From an uncultured Microbacteriaceae bacterium (lineage in GTDB: Bacteria; Actinomycetota; Actinomycetes; Actinomycetales; Microbacteriaceae): 64,000 nt of DNA. The translations under genes were made by a program, and so were the position numbers. The stretch lies in assembly GCA_947487835.1 (NCBI GenBank), contig CANKXX010000007.1, positions 217,076 to 281,075 on the forward strand, in the 5' to 3' direction. Under the pieces are notes generated by a model. That model made no database searches. It worked only from the letters and a program-made list of their open reading frames with translations, and had not been told where the DNA came from. Positions within the stretch are counted from its first letter, which is position 1; each line of letters starts with the position of its first letter. Shown here one piece after another: positions 8,389 to 15,689 of the stretch.

Positions 8389-9213
8389 ATGACTACGAAG
8401 GTCGCTGTCGTCGGCGCTACGGGCAAGATGGGCCAACTGATCCTGCACATCCTGGAGGGCAGTGAGGACTTCGAGGTGGTCGCCGCCATCGACTCCAAGG
8501 GCGAGCTCAGCGAGATGCTCGGCGCGGACATCGCGGTCGACGTCACGCTGCCGTCGGTCAGCCAGGGCGTCGTCGAGTTCGCGATCGCCCACGGCATCAA
8601 CGTGCTCGTCGGCACGAGCGGATGGTCGGGCGAGCGCATCGCGGACCTCGAGCGCCGCATCACGGGCAACCTCGCCGTCGGCGTCATCATCGTGCCGAAC
8701 TTCTCGGTCGGCTCCGTGCTCGCCACGACCTTCGCCACCATGGCCGCGCGGTTCTTCGACTCGATCGAGATCGTGGAGGCCCACTCCGCCTCGAAGGTGG
8801 ACTCGCCGTCCGGCACCGCCGTACGGACCGCGGAGCTGATCGGCTCGGCGCGCTCGGCCATGGGGCCCGTCGTCGCGCCGCACGTCGACCAGCGCGCCCG
8901 CGGCCAGCAGGTCGCGAGCGTGCCCATCCACAGCCTGCGCATGCAGGGGGTCGTGGCGAAGCAGGACGTGCACTTCGGCGGGAACGGCGAGGTGCTCACC
9001 CTGAGCCACGAGACGCTCGCCCCGAGCGCATACGAATCGGGGATCCTCATCGCCCTCCGTGCTGTGAAGTCGGCGCGTGGCGTGATCGTGGGCCTCGACA
9101 AGCTCATCGACCTGACCCCGGAGAACGGCGGCGGCTCCGCCGTGCTGGCCGCGTCGGCGGTGGCGTCCGCCTCGGCGTCCGCGTCCGTTCCGGCGCCCGC
9201 GGATCGCGCGTGA
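8389..9213 (+). CDS. dapB: 4-hydroxy-tetrahydrodipicolinate reductase
   Basis: Reduces the DapA product with NAD(P)H in lysine and meso-diaminopimelate synthesis; cytoplasmic. The nucleotide-binding GATGKMG is at 10-15. The catalytic region is EAHSASKVDSPSGTA (130-144): His132 and Lys136 are kept, but the usual second histidine is Ser133. Residues 245-274 form an Ala/Ser-rich tail beyond the family core. TAGCAT (8377-8382) ends 6 nt before the ATG, indicating a leaderless transcript. The stop overlaps the GTG of the next gene. Confidence 0.93.
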   Translation: MTTKVAVVGATGKMGQLILHILEGSEDFEVVAAIDSKGELSEMLGADIAVDVTLPSVSQGVVEFAIAHGINVLVGTSGWSGERIADLERRITGNLAVGVIIVPNFSVGSVLATTFATMAARFFDSIEIVEAHSASKVDSPSGTAVRTAELIGSARSAMGPVVAPHVDQRARGQQVASVPIHSLRMQGVVAKQDVHFGGNGEVLTLSHETLAPSAYESGILIALRAVKSARGVIVGLDKLIDLTPENGGGSAVLAASAVASASASASVPAPADRA

Positions 9214-9659
9214 ACGCTCGCATCGGCGTCGCCGTCATGGCGGCGCTCCTCGTGCTGTACTTCGTGCTCCTGGGGCAGCGGGCCGTCGTGCTGCTCGCCT
9301 CCGGGGTCGGCATCGGCATCGCGATGGGCGTGGCGCTGCTCGTGTTCCCCCTGGTCGGGGCGTGGGCCATCTGGCGCGAGCTCCAGTTCGGCTTCCGCAC
9401 CCAGCAGCTCGTCGGCATCCTCGACGCGGAGGGCGGCCTCCCCGTCGACGACCTGCCGAAGCTCGCCAGCGGCCGTCCGGTGCGCGCCGCGGCCGACGAG
9501 CAGTTCCCGCGTTACCGTGCCGAGGTGGACGCCGAGCCGGAGAGCTGGCGCGCGTGGTTCCGGCTCGGGCTCGCCTACGACGCGAGCGGCGACCGTAGGC
9601 GGGCGCGGAGAGCCATCCGCACGGCCATCGGCCTGCAGCGCGCCGAGAACGCCCGCTAG
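9210..9659 (+). CDS. Small membrane protein with C-terminal TPR-like segment
   Basis: 149 residues. Two adjacent hydrophobic segments (about 5-23 and 26-54) are followed by a soluble part. That part ends in WRAWFRLGLAYDASGDRRRARRAI, resembling one tetratricopeptide unit. The GTG start overlaps the dapB stop (GTGA), so it is translationally coupled to dapB. I do not recognise a defined function. Confidence 0.75.
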   Translation: MNARIGVAVMAALLVLYFVLLGQRAVVLLASGVGIGIAMGVALLVFPLVGAWAIWRELQFGFRTQQLVGILDAEGGLPVDDLPKLASGRPVRAAADEQFPRYRAEVDAEPESWRAWFRLGLAYDASGDRRRARRAIRTAIGLQRAENAR

Positions 9660-9704
9660 CGACGCGACCGGCCTCCGCCTCGGCGGCGCTGCAGGGTGGA
9701 GGCG

Positions 9705-10919
9705 CTACGCGCCGTGCTCGGACCGGTCGACGGCCCAGTCCACCGCCTCGTTGACGCGCGGGTGGGCGAACGTGAACCCGTCCTCCTGCAGGCGCGCCGC
9801 GGAGATCCGCCTGCTGGCCAGCAGCAGCTCGCGTCCGGCGTCGCCGAGCGCGAGCGTGAGCGCGAAGCGCGGGGCGGGCAGCAGGTACGGCCGGTGCGAT
9901 CGCCGCGCCAGGTAGCGCATGAGGCGCTCCGCCGTCGCAGGGGTCGGCCCGACGAGGTTGACCGGGCCCGACAGCGACGACGAGGCGATCAGGTGCACGA
10001 TCGCGGCGGCCTCGTCGTAGAGGCTGATCCAGGGCCAGTGCTGCTGGCCGCCGCCGAGCGGCCCGGAGACGCCGAGAGTGGTGAGCAGCCGGATCGGCTG
10101 AAGGGCGCCCTTCTCGGCCAGCACGATGCCCGTGCGCAGCAGCACGACGCGCGTGCCGGCCGGCGCCTGGCGCGCCGCGCTCTCCCACGCGTCCACGACC
10201 TCCGGCAGGAAGCCGAGACCCCGCGGAGAGTCCTCGGTCAGCGTCTCGCCCGGCCGGTCGCCGTAGAAGCCCTCGGCCGACCCGCTGAGGAAGGCTTCCG
10301 GCGGGGTCGCGGCGGCGGCCATGGCCTGGGTCAGCGTGCGGGTCGCGGTGATGCGCGAATCGAGGATCTGTCGCCGGTAGCCGGGCGTCCAGGGCACCCG
10401 GCTGATCGTGGCGCCGGAGAGGTTGACGACGGCGTCGATGCCGTCGAGCGCCCCGGGATCCAGCCGGCCCTCGGCCGGCGACCACTCGACCTCCCGGGGG
10501 CCGGTCGCCTCGCGCCGAACCAGGCGGATCGGCGTGTGCCCGGCCGCCTCGAGCTGGCGGACGACCTCCGTGCCGATCGTCCCGGAGGCACCCGCGAGAA
10601 GGACGCGGAGCGCCCGGCGGGGCTCGGACGCGGCCGGCCTCGCAAGGGAGGCGAGGGTCGCCTTGACAGGCGAGACCGCGTGGAGCACCGACTCCGCGGG
10701 CCCGTCGTCCTCGGGCTCCGCCGCGTCCGCGGCGTCCGGTGCCGCCGCGCCCGGTGCGGTCGCCTCCGATGCTGCCACGCCAGGTCCCGTGGCGGTCAAG
10801 CCGGTGTCGGTCACGCCGGCCGGGGTCTCGCTTCCCGCGTCGACCATGTCCGCCTGAGCGGGGGACACCGCGTCGGGCACGGGGGCGCCCTCGGGATCCA
10901 TCTGGTGCTCGTTCGTCAT
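9705..10919 (-). CDS. TIGR01777-family NAD(P)-binding epimerase-like protein (YfcH type)
   Basis: 404-residue extended-SDR family protein. The Rossmann motif GASGTIG is at 110-116. Further landmarks are NLSGATI, SGSAEGFYGD, LRTGIVL and, at the C terminus, the family's DUF1731-like block (LLLASRRISAARLQEDGFTF). Residues 1-100 are a low-complexity Ala/Pro/Asp-rich extension absent from most members. The start at 10919 is supported by GGAAGGTGG just upstream. It is convergent with the dapB unit and divergent from thyX. Substrate unknown. Confidence 0.87.
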   Translation of the reverse strand: MTNEHQMDPEGAPVPDAVSPAQADMVDAGSETPAGVTDTGLTATGPGVAASEATAPGAAAPDAADAAEPEDDGPAESVLHAVSPVKATLASLARPAASEPRRALRVLLAGASGTIGTEVVRQLEAAGHTPIRLVRREATGPREVEWSPAEGRLDPGALDGIDAVVNLSGATISRVPWTPGYRRQILDSRITATRTLTQAMAAAATPPEAFLSGSAEGFYGDRPGETLTEDSPRGLGFLPEVVDAWESAARQAPAGTRVVLLRTGIVLAEKGALQPIRLLTTLGVSGPLGGGQQHWPWISLYDEAAAIVHLIASSSLSGPVNLVGPTPATAERLMRYLARRSHRPYLLPAPRFALTLALGDAGRELLLASRRISAARLQEDGFTFAHPRVNEAVDWAVDRSEHGA

Positions 10920-11012
10920 GCCGCCACCTTCCGTCGGGGAGACCCAGCGTAATCACGCGGGCTGTGCCCCCGGCAGGAGTCGGAGGCCCGCTCCTGCCCT
11001 AGGGTGAAGGGC

Positions 11013-11747
11013 GTGTCTGAGAGCATCCTCTTCCGTTCCGATATGATCGTCGAGCTCGTCCGCTCGAGCGCCCACGACTCCGACGTGCTGTTCGCCGCGC
11101 GGGTCTCGACGCAGGGCGAGCAGACCCTCGAGGCCGCCCAGGACGTGGATGCGGACGTGCAGAACAAGCGCGACCGCGGGCTCATCAACTACCTGATGCG
11201 CGACCGCCACGGGTCGCCGTTCGAGCACAACTCCATGACCTTCTACGTGCAGGCGCCGATCTTCGTGTTCCGCGAGTTCATGCGGCACCGCATCGCGTCC
11301 TACAACGAGGAGTCGGGCCGCTACCGCGAGCTGAATCCGGTGTTCTACGTGCCCGGTCCGGAGCGCAACCTCGTCCAGATCGGCAAGCCCGGCGCGTACG
11401 ACTTCACCCCCGGCACGCCGGAGCAGACGGCGCTCGTCGGCGAGCAGGCGCGTGCGGTCTCGACCGCCGCCTTCGAGGCCTACCAGCGCATGCTCGACGC
11501 CGGGGTCGCCCGTGAGGTCGCCCGCATCGTTCTGCCGCTGAACATCTACTCGTCCATGTACGTAACCCTGAACGCCCGGTCGCTGATGAACTTCCTGTCG
11601 CTGCGCACGAAGCGCGAGGGCACGCAGTTCCCGTCGTTCCCGCAGCGCGAGATCGAGATGTGCGCGGAGCAGATGGAGGACATCTTCGCGGAGCTCATGC
11701 CGCTCACCTACGCCGCCTTCAACGGCAACGGCCGCGTCGCCCCCTAG
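11013..11747 (+). CDS. thyX: Flavin-dependent thymidylate synthase
   Basis: Makes dTMP from dUMP using FAD, NADPH and methylene-tetrahydrofolate. The ThyX signature RHRIASYNEESGRY is at about residues 91-104 of this 244-residue protein, and the C-terminal block LSLRTKREGTQFPSF is present. I chose the GTG at 11013 because TAGGGT (11000-11005) ends 7 nt upstream, matching the leaderless pattern here. An in-frame GTG at 11004 overlaps that -10 box. In related genomes dapA follows; here a 2.9 kb accessory block intervenes. Confidence 0.95.
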   Translation: MSESILFRSDMIVELVRSSAHDSDVLFAARVSTQGEQTLEAAQDVDADVQNKRDRGLINYLMRDRHGSPFEHNSMTFYVQAPIFVFREFMRHRIASYNEESGRYRELNPVFYVPGPERNLVQIGKPGAYDFTPGTPEQTALVGEQARAVSTAAFEAYQRMLDAGVAREVARIVLPLNIYSSMYVTLNARSLMNFLSLRTKREGTQFPSFPQREIEMCAEQMEDIFAELMPLTYAAFNGNGRVAP

Positions 11748-11784
11748 GGACGCCATGGCGGTGGGGCGGGCGGGGGCATCATCA

Positions 11785-11972
11785 CGGTCGCTAGGCACAC
11801 ATCCCGGTCGCTGAGCGCCCCTTCGGTCGCTGAGCTTGTCGAAGCGACGTAACGGAACCCGCGTCCCTTCGACAGGCTCAGGCACCGTAACGCCGGTCGT
11901 CGTGGTCGCCACCACGGTCGCTGAGCACGCCCCCCGGTCGCTGAGCCTGTCGAAGCGACGTAACGGAACCCG
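11785..11972. repeat. Dispersed REP-like repeats (family R), cluster 2
   Basis: Fills most of the gene-free stretch 11748-12139. Full copies lie at 11824-11849 and 11935-11960 (stem variant GTCGC/GCGAC), both followed by the same TAACGGAACCCG tail. An inverted copy of the GTCCC variant lies at 11861-11887. Truncated heads lie near 11785, 11805 and 11913. Nothing coding is seen in the stretch. Confidence 0.85.
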
Positions 11973-12139
11973 GGTCGCGTCCACGCGCCCACGCGAACGC
12001 GGCAACGGCGCGCTCTTCTGGCGAGTGGCCGGTCCTGGCTAGCATGAGAGCGAACGGCGATGGCGCCGGCACGCGACCATCCGCGAACCCGCGGGGCGGG
12101 CCGGCTGGTTCGGCGTCGCCGGCAACGCTGGGAGGCGCC

Positions 12140-13063
12140 ATGGTTGAGAAGATCGTCGTTGCGGTCAACGGGGGAGCGGAGAGCGACGCCGCCCTCAGCT
12201 GGGCCATCGCGCGGGCGAAGTCCTCGCACGCCGCGCTGGACATCACGACGGTGATCGAGATGTCGAACCAGGCGCCGCCGGACGCGGAGCAGACCCTCCG
12301 GCCGCTGTACGAGCGCGTGCTGCAGGAGGCCGTGCAGCGCGCAGAGGCGGAGGCGCCCGCCGCGACGACGAGCGGATCGATCCGGCGGGGCACCCCGCGC
12401 CAGGAGCTGCTGTACGCATCCGCGCGCGCCGACCTCCTGGTCGTCGGCACGCACGAGGCCACGGGCGTGTTCCACGGGATCCTCCCGCACCAGCTGGCCG
12501 CGGCCGCGCGCTGCGCCGTCGTGGTGGTGCCGGCGAAGTGGACCTCGACGGCGGGGCCCGTCGTGGTCGGGGCGAACGACGACGACACGTCCCAGGTCGC
12601 GCTCGACGTCGCCGCCCGCGAGGCCGAGCGCCTGGGCCGCGAGCTGCTCGTCGTGCACACCTGGCACATCCCGGCGTCCAACCTGCTGGGCCGGATCGGG
12701 ATCGGCCCGGACCCGCACTCGACGGTCGGCGTGAAGCACCAGGAGATCCTCGACCGCTGCGTGGCGCGCATCACCGAGAAGCACCCGGACCTGCCCGTCC
12801 GCGCACAGCTGCTGGAGGGTCCCGCCGCCTTGGAGCTGGTGAACGCCGCGGAATCCGCGGACCTCATCGTGGTCGGCACCCACCGCCGCGGTGCCGTGCC
12901 GGGCCTCCTGCTCGGCTCGGTGACCCACGACGTGCTCGTCAACATGCCCTGCCCGGTGATGGTGGTTCCGCACCCCGACGAGGAGCCCCTCCGCGTGCGC
13001 CTCGAGCGGGCCTCGGAGAAGGCGACCGCGGAGGGCCGAGAGCCCGACCTCGACCTCTACTGA
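12140..13063 (+). CDS. Tandem-domain universal stress protein (UspA family)
   Basis: 307 residues with two Usp domains (about 1-133 and 134-285). The second has an intact ATP-binding pattern, GTHRRGAVPGLLLGSV. The matching region of the first (GTHEATGVFHGILPH) is degenerate. Family members are cytoplasmic and linked to dormancy and stress, often ATP-binding. I chose the ATG at 12140 because GGGAGG lies 4 nt upstream. An in-frame ATG at 12044 is overlapped by a TAGCAT -10 candidate (12039-12044), which would give a leader of about 90 nt. Confidence 0.9.
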   Translation: MVEKIVVAVNGGAESDAALSWAIARAKSSHAALDITTVIEMSNQAPPDAEQTLRPLYERVLQEAVQRAEAEAPAATTSGSIRRGTPRQELLYASARADLLVVGTHEATGVFHGILPHQLAAAARCAVVVVPAKWTSTAGPVVVGANDDDTSQVALDVAAREAERLGRELLVVHTWHIPASNLLGRIGIGPDPHSTVGVKHQEILDRCVARITEKHPDLPVRAQLLEGPAALELVNAAESADLIVVGTHRRGAVPGLLLGSVTHDVLVNMPCPVMVVPHPDEEPLRVRLERASEKATAEGREPDLDLY

Positions 13064-13101
13064 CCCGCCCGCCCGCTCCGGCCGCTCTTGGGGGACTCCA
13101 T

Positions 13102-13187
13102 CGACGCAATTCAGCAGATTCCGGCCGACACGCCGTTCTGAGCATGGGACACGCCGACACCGGCTCGGGATCTGCTGAATTGCGTCG
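13102..13187. repeat. Intergenic inverted-repeat element, family A, copy 1
   Basis: Perfect 18-bp terminal arms: 13102-13119 (CGACGCAATTCAGCAGAT) and its complement at 13170-13187. About 50 nt lie between them and contain GACACGCCG (13127-13135 and again near 13149). Other copies lie at 14242-14416 and 40456-40541. No coding content. Confidence 0.9.
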
Positions 13188-13293
13188 CTAGAAGGGGACG
13201 GAACTCGCCCCTCACTACCGGGCGGTGAGGTGCACTGTGCACCGGACGACGGTGACCCACCGCCACCCGACCGGGGCGCGCCACGCTGTGCGG

Positions 13294-14163
13294 ATGCAGA
13301 CCGTGCGCGGTGTCCTGGCCGGGGCGGGTGGCGCAGCCACCCGGCAGGTGCTGTTGCGTTCCGGTTTCTCGCCCGGACTGCTCGCCCGCCTCGTCGCTAC
13401 CGGTGAGATCGTGCGCCCGATGCGCGGTTGGTACGCGATACCGGAGTCCCACCCGGACCTGATCCGCTCCATCCGCGTGGGCGGCTGCGTGGCATGCGTC
13501 TCCGCCGCTCGGCTCCACGGACTCGCCGCAGCGCCAGGCGACGCCCTGCATGTGTGGGTCAAGCCGGGCTCGGGTCGCCTGCGGGACCCGGACGACCGGT
13601 ACCAGCGGCTCGACCCGACGGAGGACGCCCGGGTCGTCCTGCATTGGGATGCGCATGACATTCATCGTTCCCGGCTCGTCGTGCCGCTCGAGGTGTGCCT
13701 CGCTCAGGTCGTCGCCTGTCAGCAGGGTGACCTGGCCATCGCGACGCTCGACTCGGCCGTCCATTTCCGCAGACTCACCCTGACGTCCCTTCGGATGATG
13801 GCCACCACTTGGCCCAGCACCTCCGCGTCGCTGTTGTCGGAGGTGGACGGTCGGGCGGAGAGCTTCATCGAGAGCGTCTTGAGAGTGCGCCTGCGCCGAG
13901 CGGGCATCCCATGCGAAGCACAGGTTCCCGTCGCGGGGAGATTCCGGCTCGACCTCCTCGTCGGGAATCGCCTCGCGATCGAGGTCGACGGCTACGAGAC
14001 CCATCACGAGCGCGAGCAGATCGAGAGCGACCGTGCCCGCGAAGGAGCGCTGGTCTCCCTCGGGTTCCGCATCCTCCGGTTCACCTACCGCCAGGTGATG
14101 TACGACTGGCAGACGGTACTCGACACGATCCGCGCCTGCGTCGAGCGCGGCGAACACCTTTAG
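13294..14163 (+). CDS. DUF559-type (Vsr-fold) protein with N-terminal AbiEi-like winged helix
   Basis: 289 residues from the ATG at 13294; an in-frame GTG at 13225 is also possible and neither has a clear ribosome binding site. The N-terminal part (RQVLLRSGFSPGLLARLV...RGWYAIP) resembles the winged-helix domain of AbiEi-like proteins. The C-terminal part (FRLDLLVGNRLAIEVDGYE, then GFRILRFTYRQV) matches the DUF559 nuclease-like fold with acidic residues in place. Such genes are common in actinobacteria, and a defence or toxin-antitoxin-like role is only a guess. No partner toxin is adjacent. It lies between repeat elements in an accessory insert. Confidence 0.72.
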   Translation: MQTVRGVLAGAGGAATRQVLLRSGFSPGLLARLVATGEIVRPMRGWYAIPESHPDLIRSIRVGGCVACVSAARLHGLAAAPGDALHVWVKPGSGRLRDPDDRYQRLDPTEDARVVLHWDAHDIHRSRLVVPLEVCLAQVVACQQGDLAIATLDSAVHFRRLTLTSLRMMATTWPSTSASLLSEVDGRAESFIESVLRVRLRRAGIPCEAQVPVAGRFRLDLLVGNRLAIEVDGYETHHEREQIESDRAREGALVSLGFRILRFTYRQVMYDWQTVLDTIRACVERGEHL

Positions 14164-14164
14164 C

Positions 14165-14235
14165 CCGGTCCGACGCCTATTACCGGTCCGACGCCTATTA
14201 CCGGTCCGACGCTTAGCCCGGTCCGACGCTTATCC
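14165..14235. repeat. Tandem repeat, four copies of an 18-bp unit
   Basis: Begins 2 nt after the DUF559 gene stop. Units start CCGGTCCGACGCYTA at 14165, 14183, 14201 and 14218. The first two are identical and the last two diverge in the final bases. Confidence 0.9.
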
Positions 14236-14241
14236 CGGCCT

Positions 14242-14416
14242 CGCAATTCAGCAGGTGCCGTCCGCACACTTCGTAATTCAGCAGATCGCGTCCTGTAGCC
14301 AACGCAATTCAGCAGATGGCAACCAGATGTCGATGCAACTCAGCAGATGTGGCGCCCATGACGGCGTGTCTGTGCGGCTGAACGGCGTGTCGGCCGGAAT
14401 CTGCTGAATTGCGTCG
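14242..14416. repeat. Family A element, copy 2, with extra tandem half-arms
   Basis: The right arm ATCTGCTGAATTGCGTCG lies at 14399-14416 and pairs with 14331-14348 (two mismatches). Three additional left-half arms (cores CAATTCAGCAG or TAATTCAGCAG) start near 14242, 14272 and 14303, about 30 nt apart. CGGCGTGTC occurs twice inside. Part of the gene-free stretch 14164-14625. Confidence 0.88.
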
Positions 14417-14495
14417 GGAGGGGGTGGGAACTGCGAGACCCGCACCACCCACACCGCCCCCCCGCACCCCCGCACCACCCACACCGCACCCCCGC

Positions 14496-14537
14496 ACCCC
14501 GCACCCCGCACCCCGCACCCCGCACCCCGCACCCCGC
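14496..14537. repeat. Heptanucleotide microsatellite (ACCCCGC)6 upstream of dapA
   Basis: Six perfect ACCCCGC units sit inside a longer C/CA-rich tract (about 14440-14580). The opposite strand is G-rich. The tract ends about 30 nt before the dapA -10 box, so copy-number change could alter promoter spacing or structure. Confidence 0.9.
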
Positions 14538-14612
14538 TCCCGCACCCGCACCGCACCCGGCACCGGCACCCCCGCACCACACACGCGGCACCGCGGTGGC
14601 GACCCCACCCGA

Positions 14613-14618
14613 TACCCT
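14613..14618 (+). promoter_or_regulatory. dapA -10 box (TACCCT), leaderless start
   Basis: TACCCT ends 7 nt before the dapA GTG at 14626, placing the transcription start at or next to the start codon. No Shine-Dalgarno sequence is present. Confidence 0.6.
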
Positions 14619-14625
14619 GTAGAGC

Positions 14626-15603
14626 GTGTCCACTCTCGAGAATCCGTTCGGCCAGGTACTCGTGGCCCTCGTCACGCCGTTCACGGCGGACGGGGAGGTC
14701 GACTGGCCCGGCGTGGAGAAGCACATCGACGACGTCATCCGCGCCGGCGCCGACGGCATCGTCGTCACCGGCACCACGGGCGAGACGAGCACCCTGACCG
14801 ACCCCGAGAAGATCCGGCTCGTGGAGGTCGGCAAGTCCGTCGCCGACGGCCGCGCCAGGATCATCACCGGCGGCGGCTCCAACGAGACCGCGCACGCCAT
14901 GCAGCTCGCGAAGCAGAGCGAGAAGGCCGGCGCCGACGGCAACATGATCGTCACGCCGTACTACAACAAGCCGACGCAGGCCGGCGTGCTCACCCACTTC
15001 CGGATGATCGCCGACGCCACCGACCTGCCCGTCATCCTCTACGACATCCCGGGCCGCACCGGCATCCCCATCACGTACGACACCCTGCTCCGCGCCGCCA
15101 AGCACCCGAACATCCTCGCGGTGAAGGATGCGAAGGGCGACCTCAGCGAGGTCAGCCGCGTGCTCAACCAGACCGACCTGCTCTACTTCGCGGGCGACGA
15201 CGCCAACGCGCTGCCCACGCTCGCCATCGGCGGCACGGGCCTCATCGGCGTCACCGCGAACATCGCCCCCACGCCGTACCGCACCATGGTGGACGCCGTG
15301 AACGCGGGCGACCTCAAGGCGGCCACCACGGCGCACCAGCAGCTCGAGCCCCTCGTCCGCGCCGTGATGACCCACGTGCCCGGCACGGTCGCCGCGAAGT
15401 ACATCCTGCACGGCCTCGGCCGCATCAGCAGCCCCCGCGTGCGCCTGCCGCTCGTCGGCCCCGAGGAGTGGGAGGCCGCTCAGATCGAGGACGAGATCGA
15501 CCTCGTGAAGAACGTCCCCGGCGCCGATTTCCGCAACTTCCGCCCGGACCGCAACGCCGCCGCGGGCGGCGCGCTCCCGAAGGTCGCCGGCACCACCCGC
15601 TGA
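14626..15603 (+). CDS. dapA: 4-hydroxy-tetrahydrodipicolinate synthase
   Basis: Condenses pyruvate with aspartate semialdehyde, the first step of the lysine/DAP branch. 325 residues, TIM barrel. The Schiff-base lysine is Lys167 in ILAVKDAKGD, the catalytic tyrosine is Tyr139 in LYDIPGRTG, GTTGE is at 49-53 and PYYNKP at 111-116. The GTG start is supported by the leaderless promoter spacing. It is followed 86 nt later by rnj, the usual actinobacterial neighbour. Confidence 0.96.
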   Translation: MSTLENPFGQVLVALVTPFTADGEVDWPGVEKHIDDVIRAGADGIVVTGTTGETSTLTDPEKIRLVEVGKSVADGRARIITGGGSNETAHAMQLAKQSEKAGADGNMIVTPYYNKPTQAGVLTHFRMIADATDLPVILYDIPGRTGIPITYDTLLRAAKHPNILAVKDAKGDLSEVSRVLNQTDLLYFAGDDANALPTLAIGGTGLIGVTANIAPTPYRTMVDAVNAGDLKAATTAHQQLEPLVRAVMTHVPGTVAAKYILHGLGRISSPRVRLPLVGPEEWEAAQIEDEIDLVKNVPGADFRNFRPDRNAAAGGALPKVAGTTR

Positions 15604-15689
15604 CCTCCCCGGCGCCTCGGCGCCCCCACGACGTCCCCCGCCCGTGAGGCGGCAGCACGACCCCCATCCCCACGTAGGAACGAGACCAC

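Noticed and set aside
12044..12139. Longer N terminus for the universal stress protein
   Set aside because: The upstream ATG overlaps a -10 candidate and adds a Gly/Arg/Pro-rich stretch not found in Usp proteins, whereas the ATG at 12140 has a good ribosome binding site.
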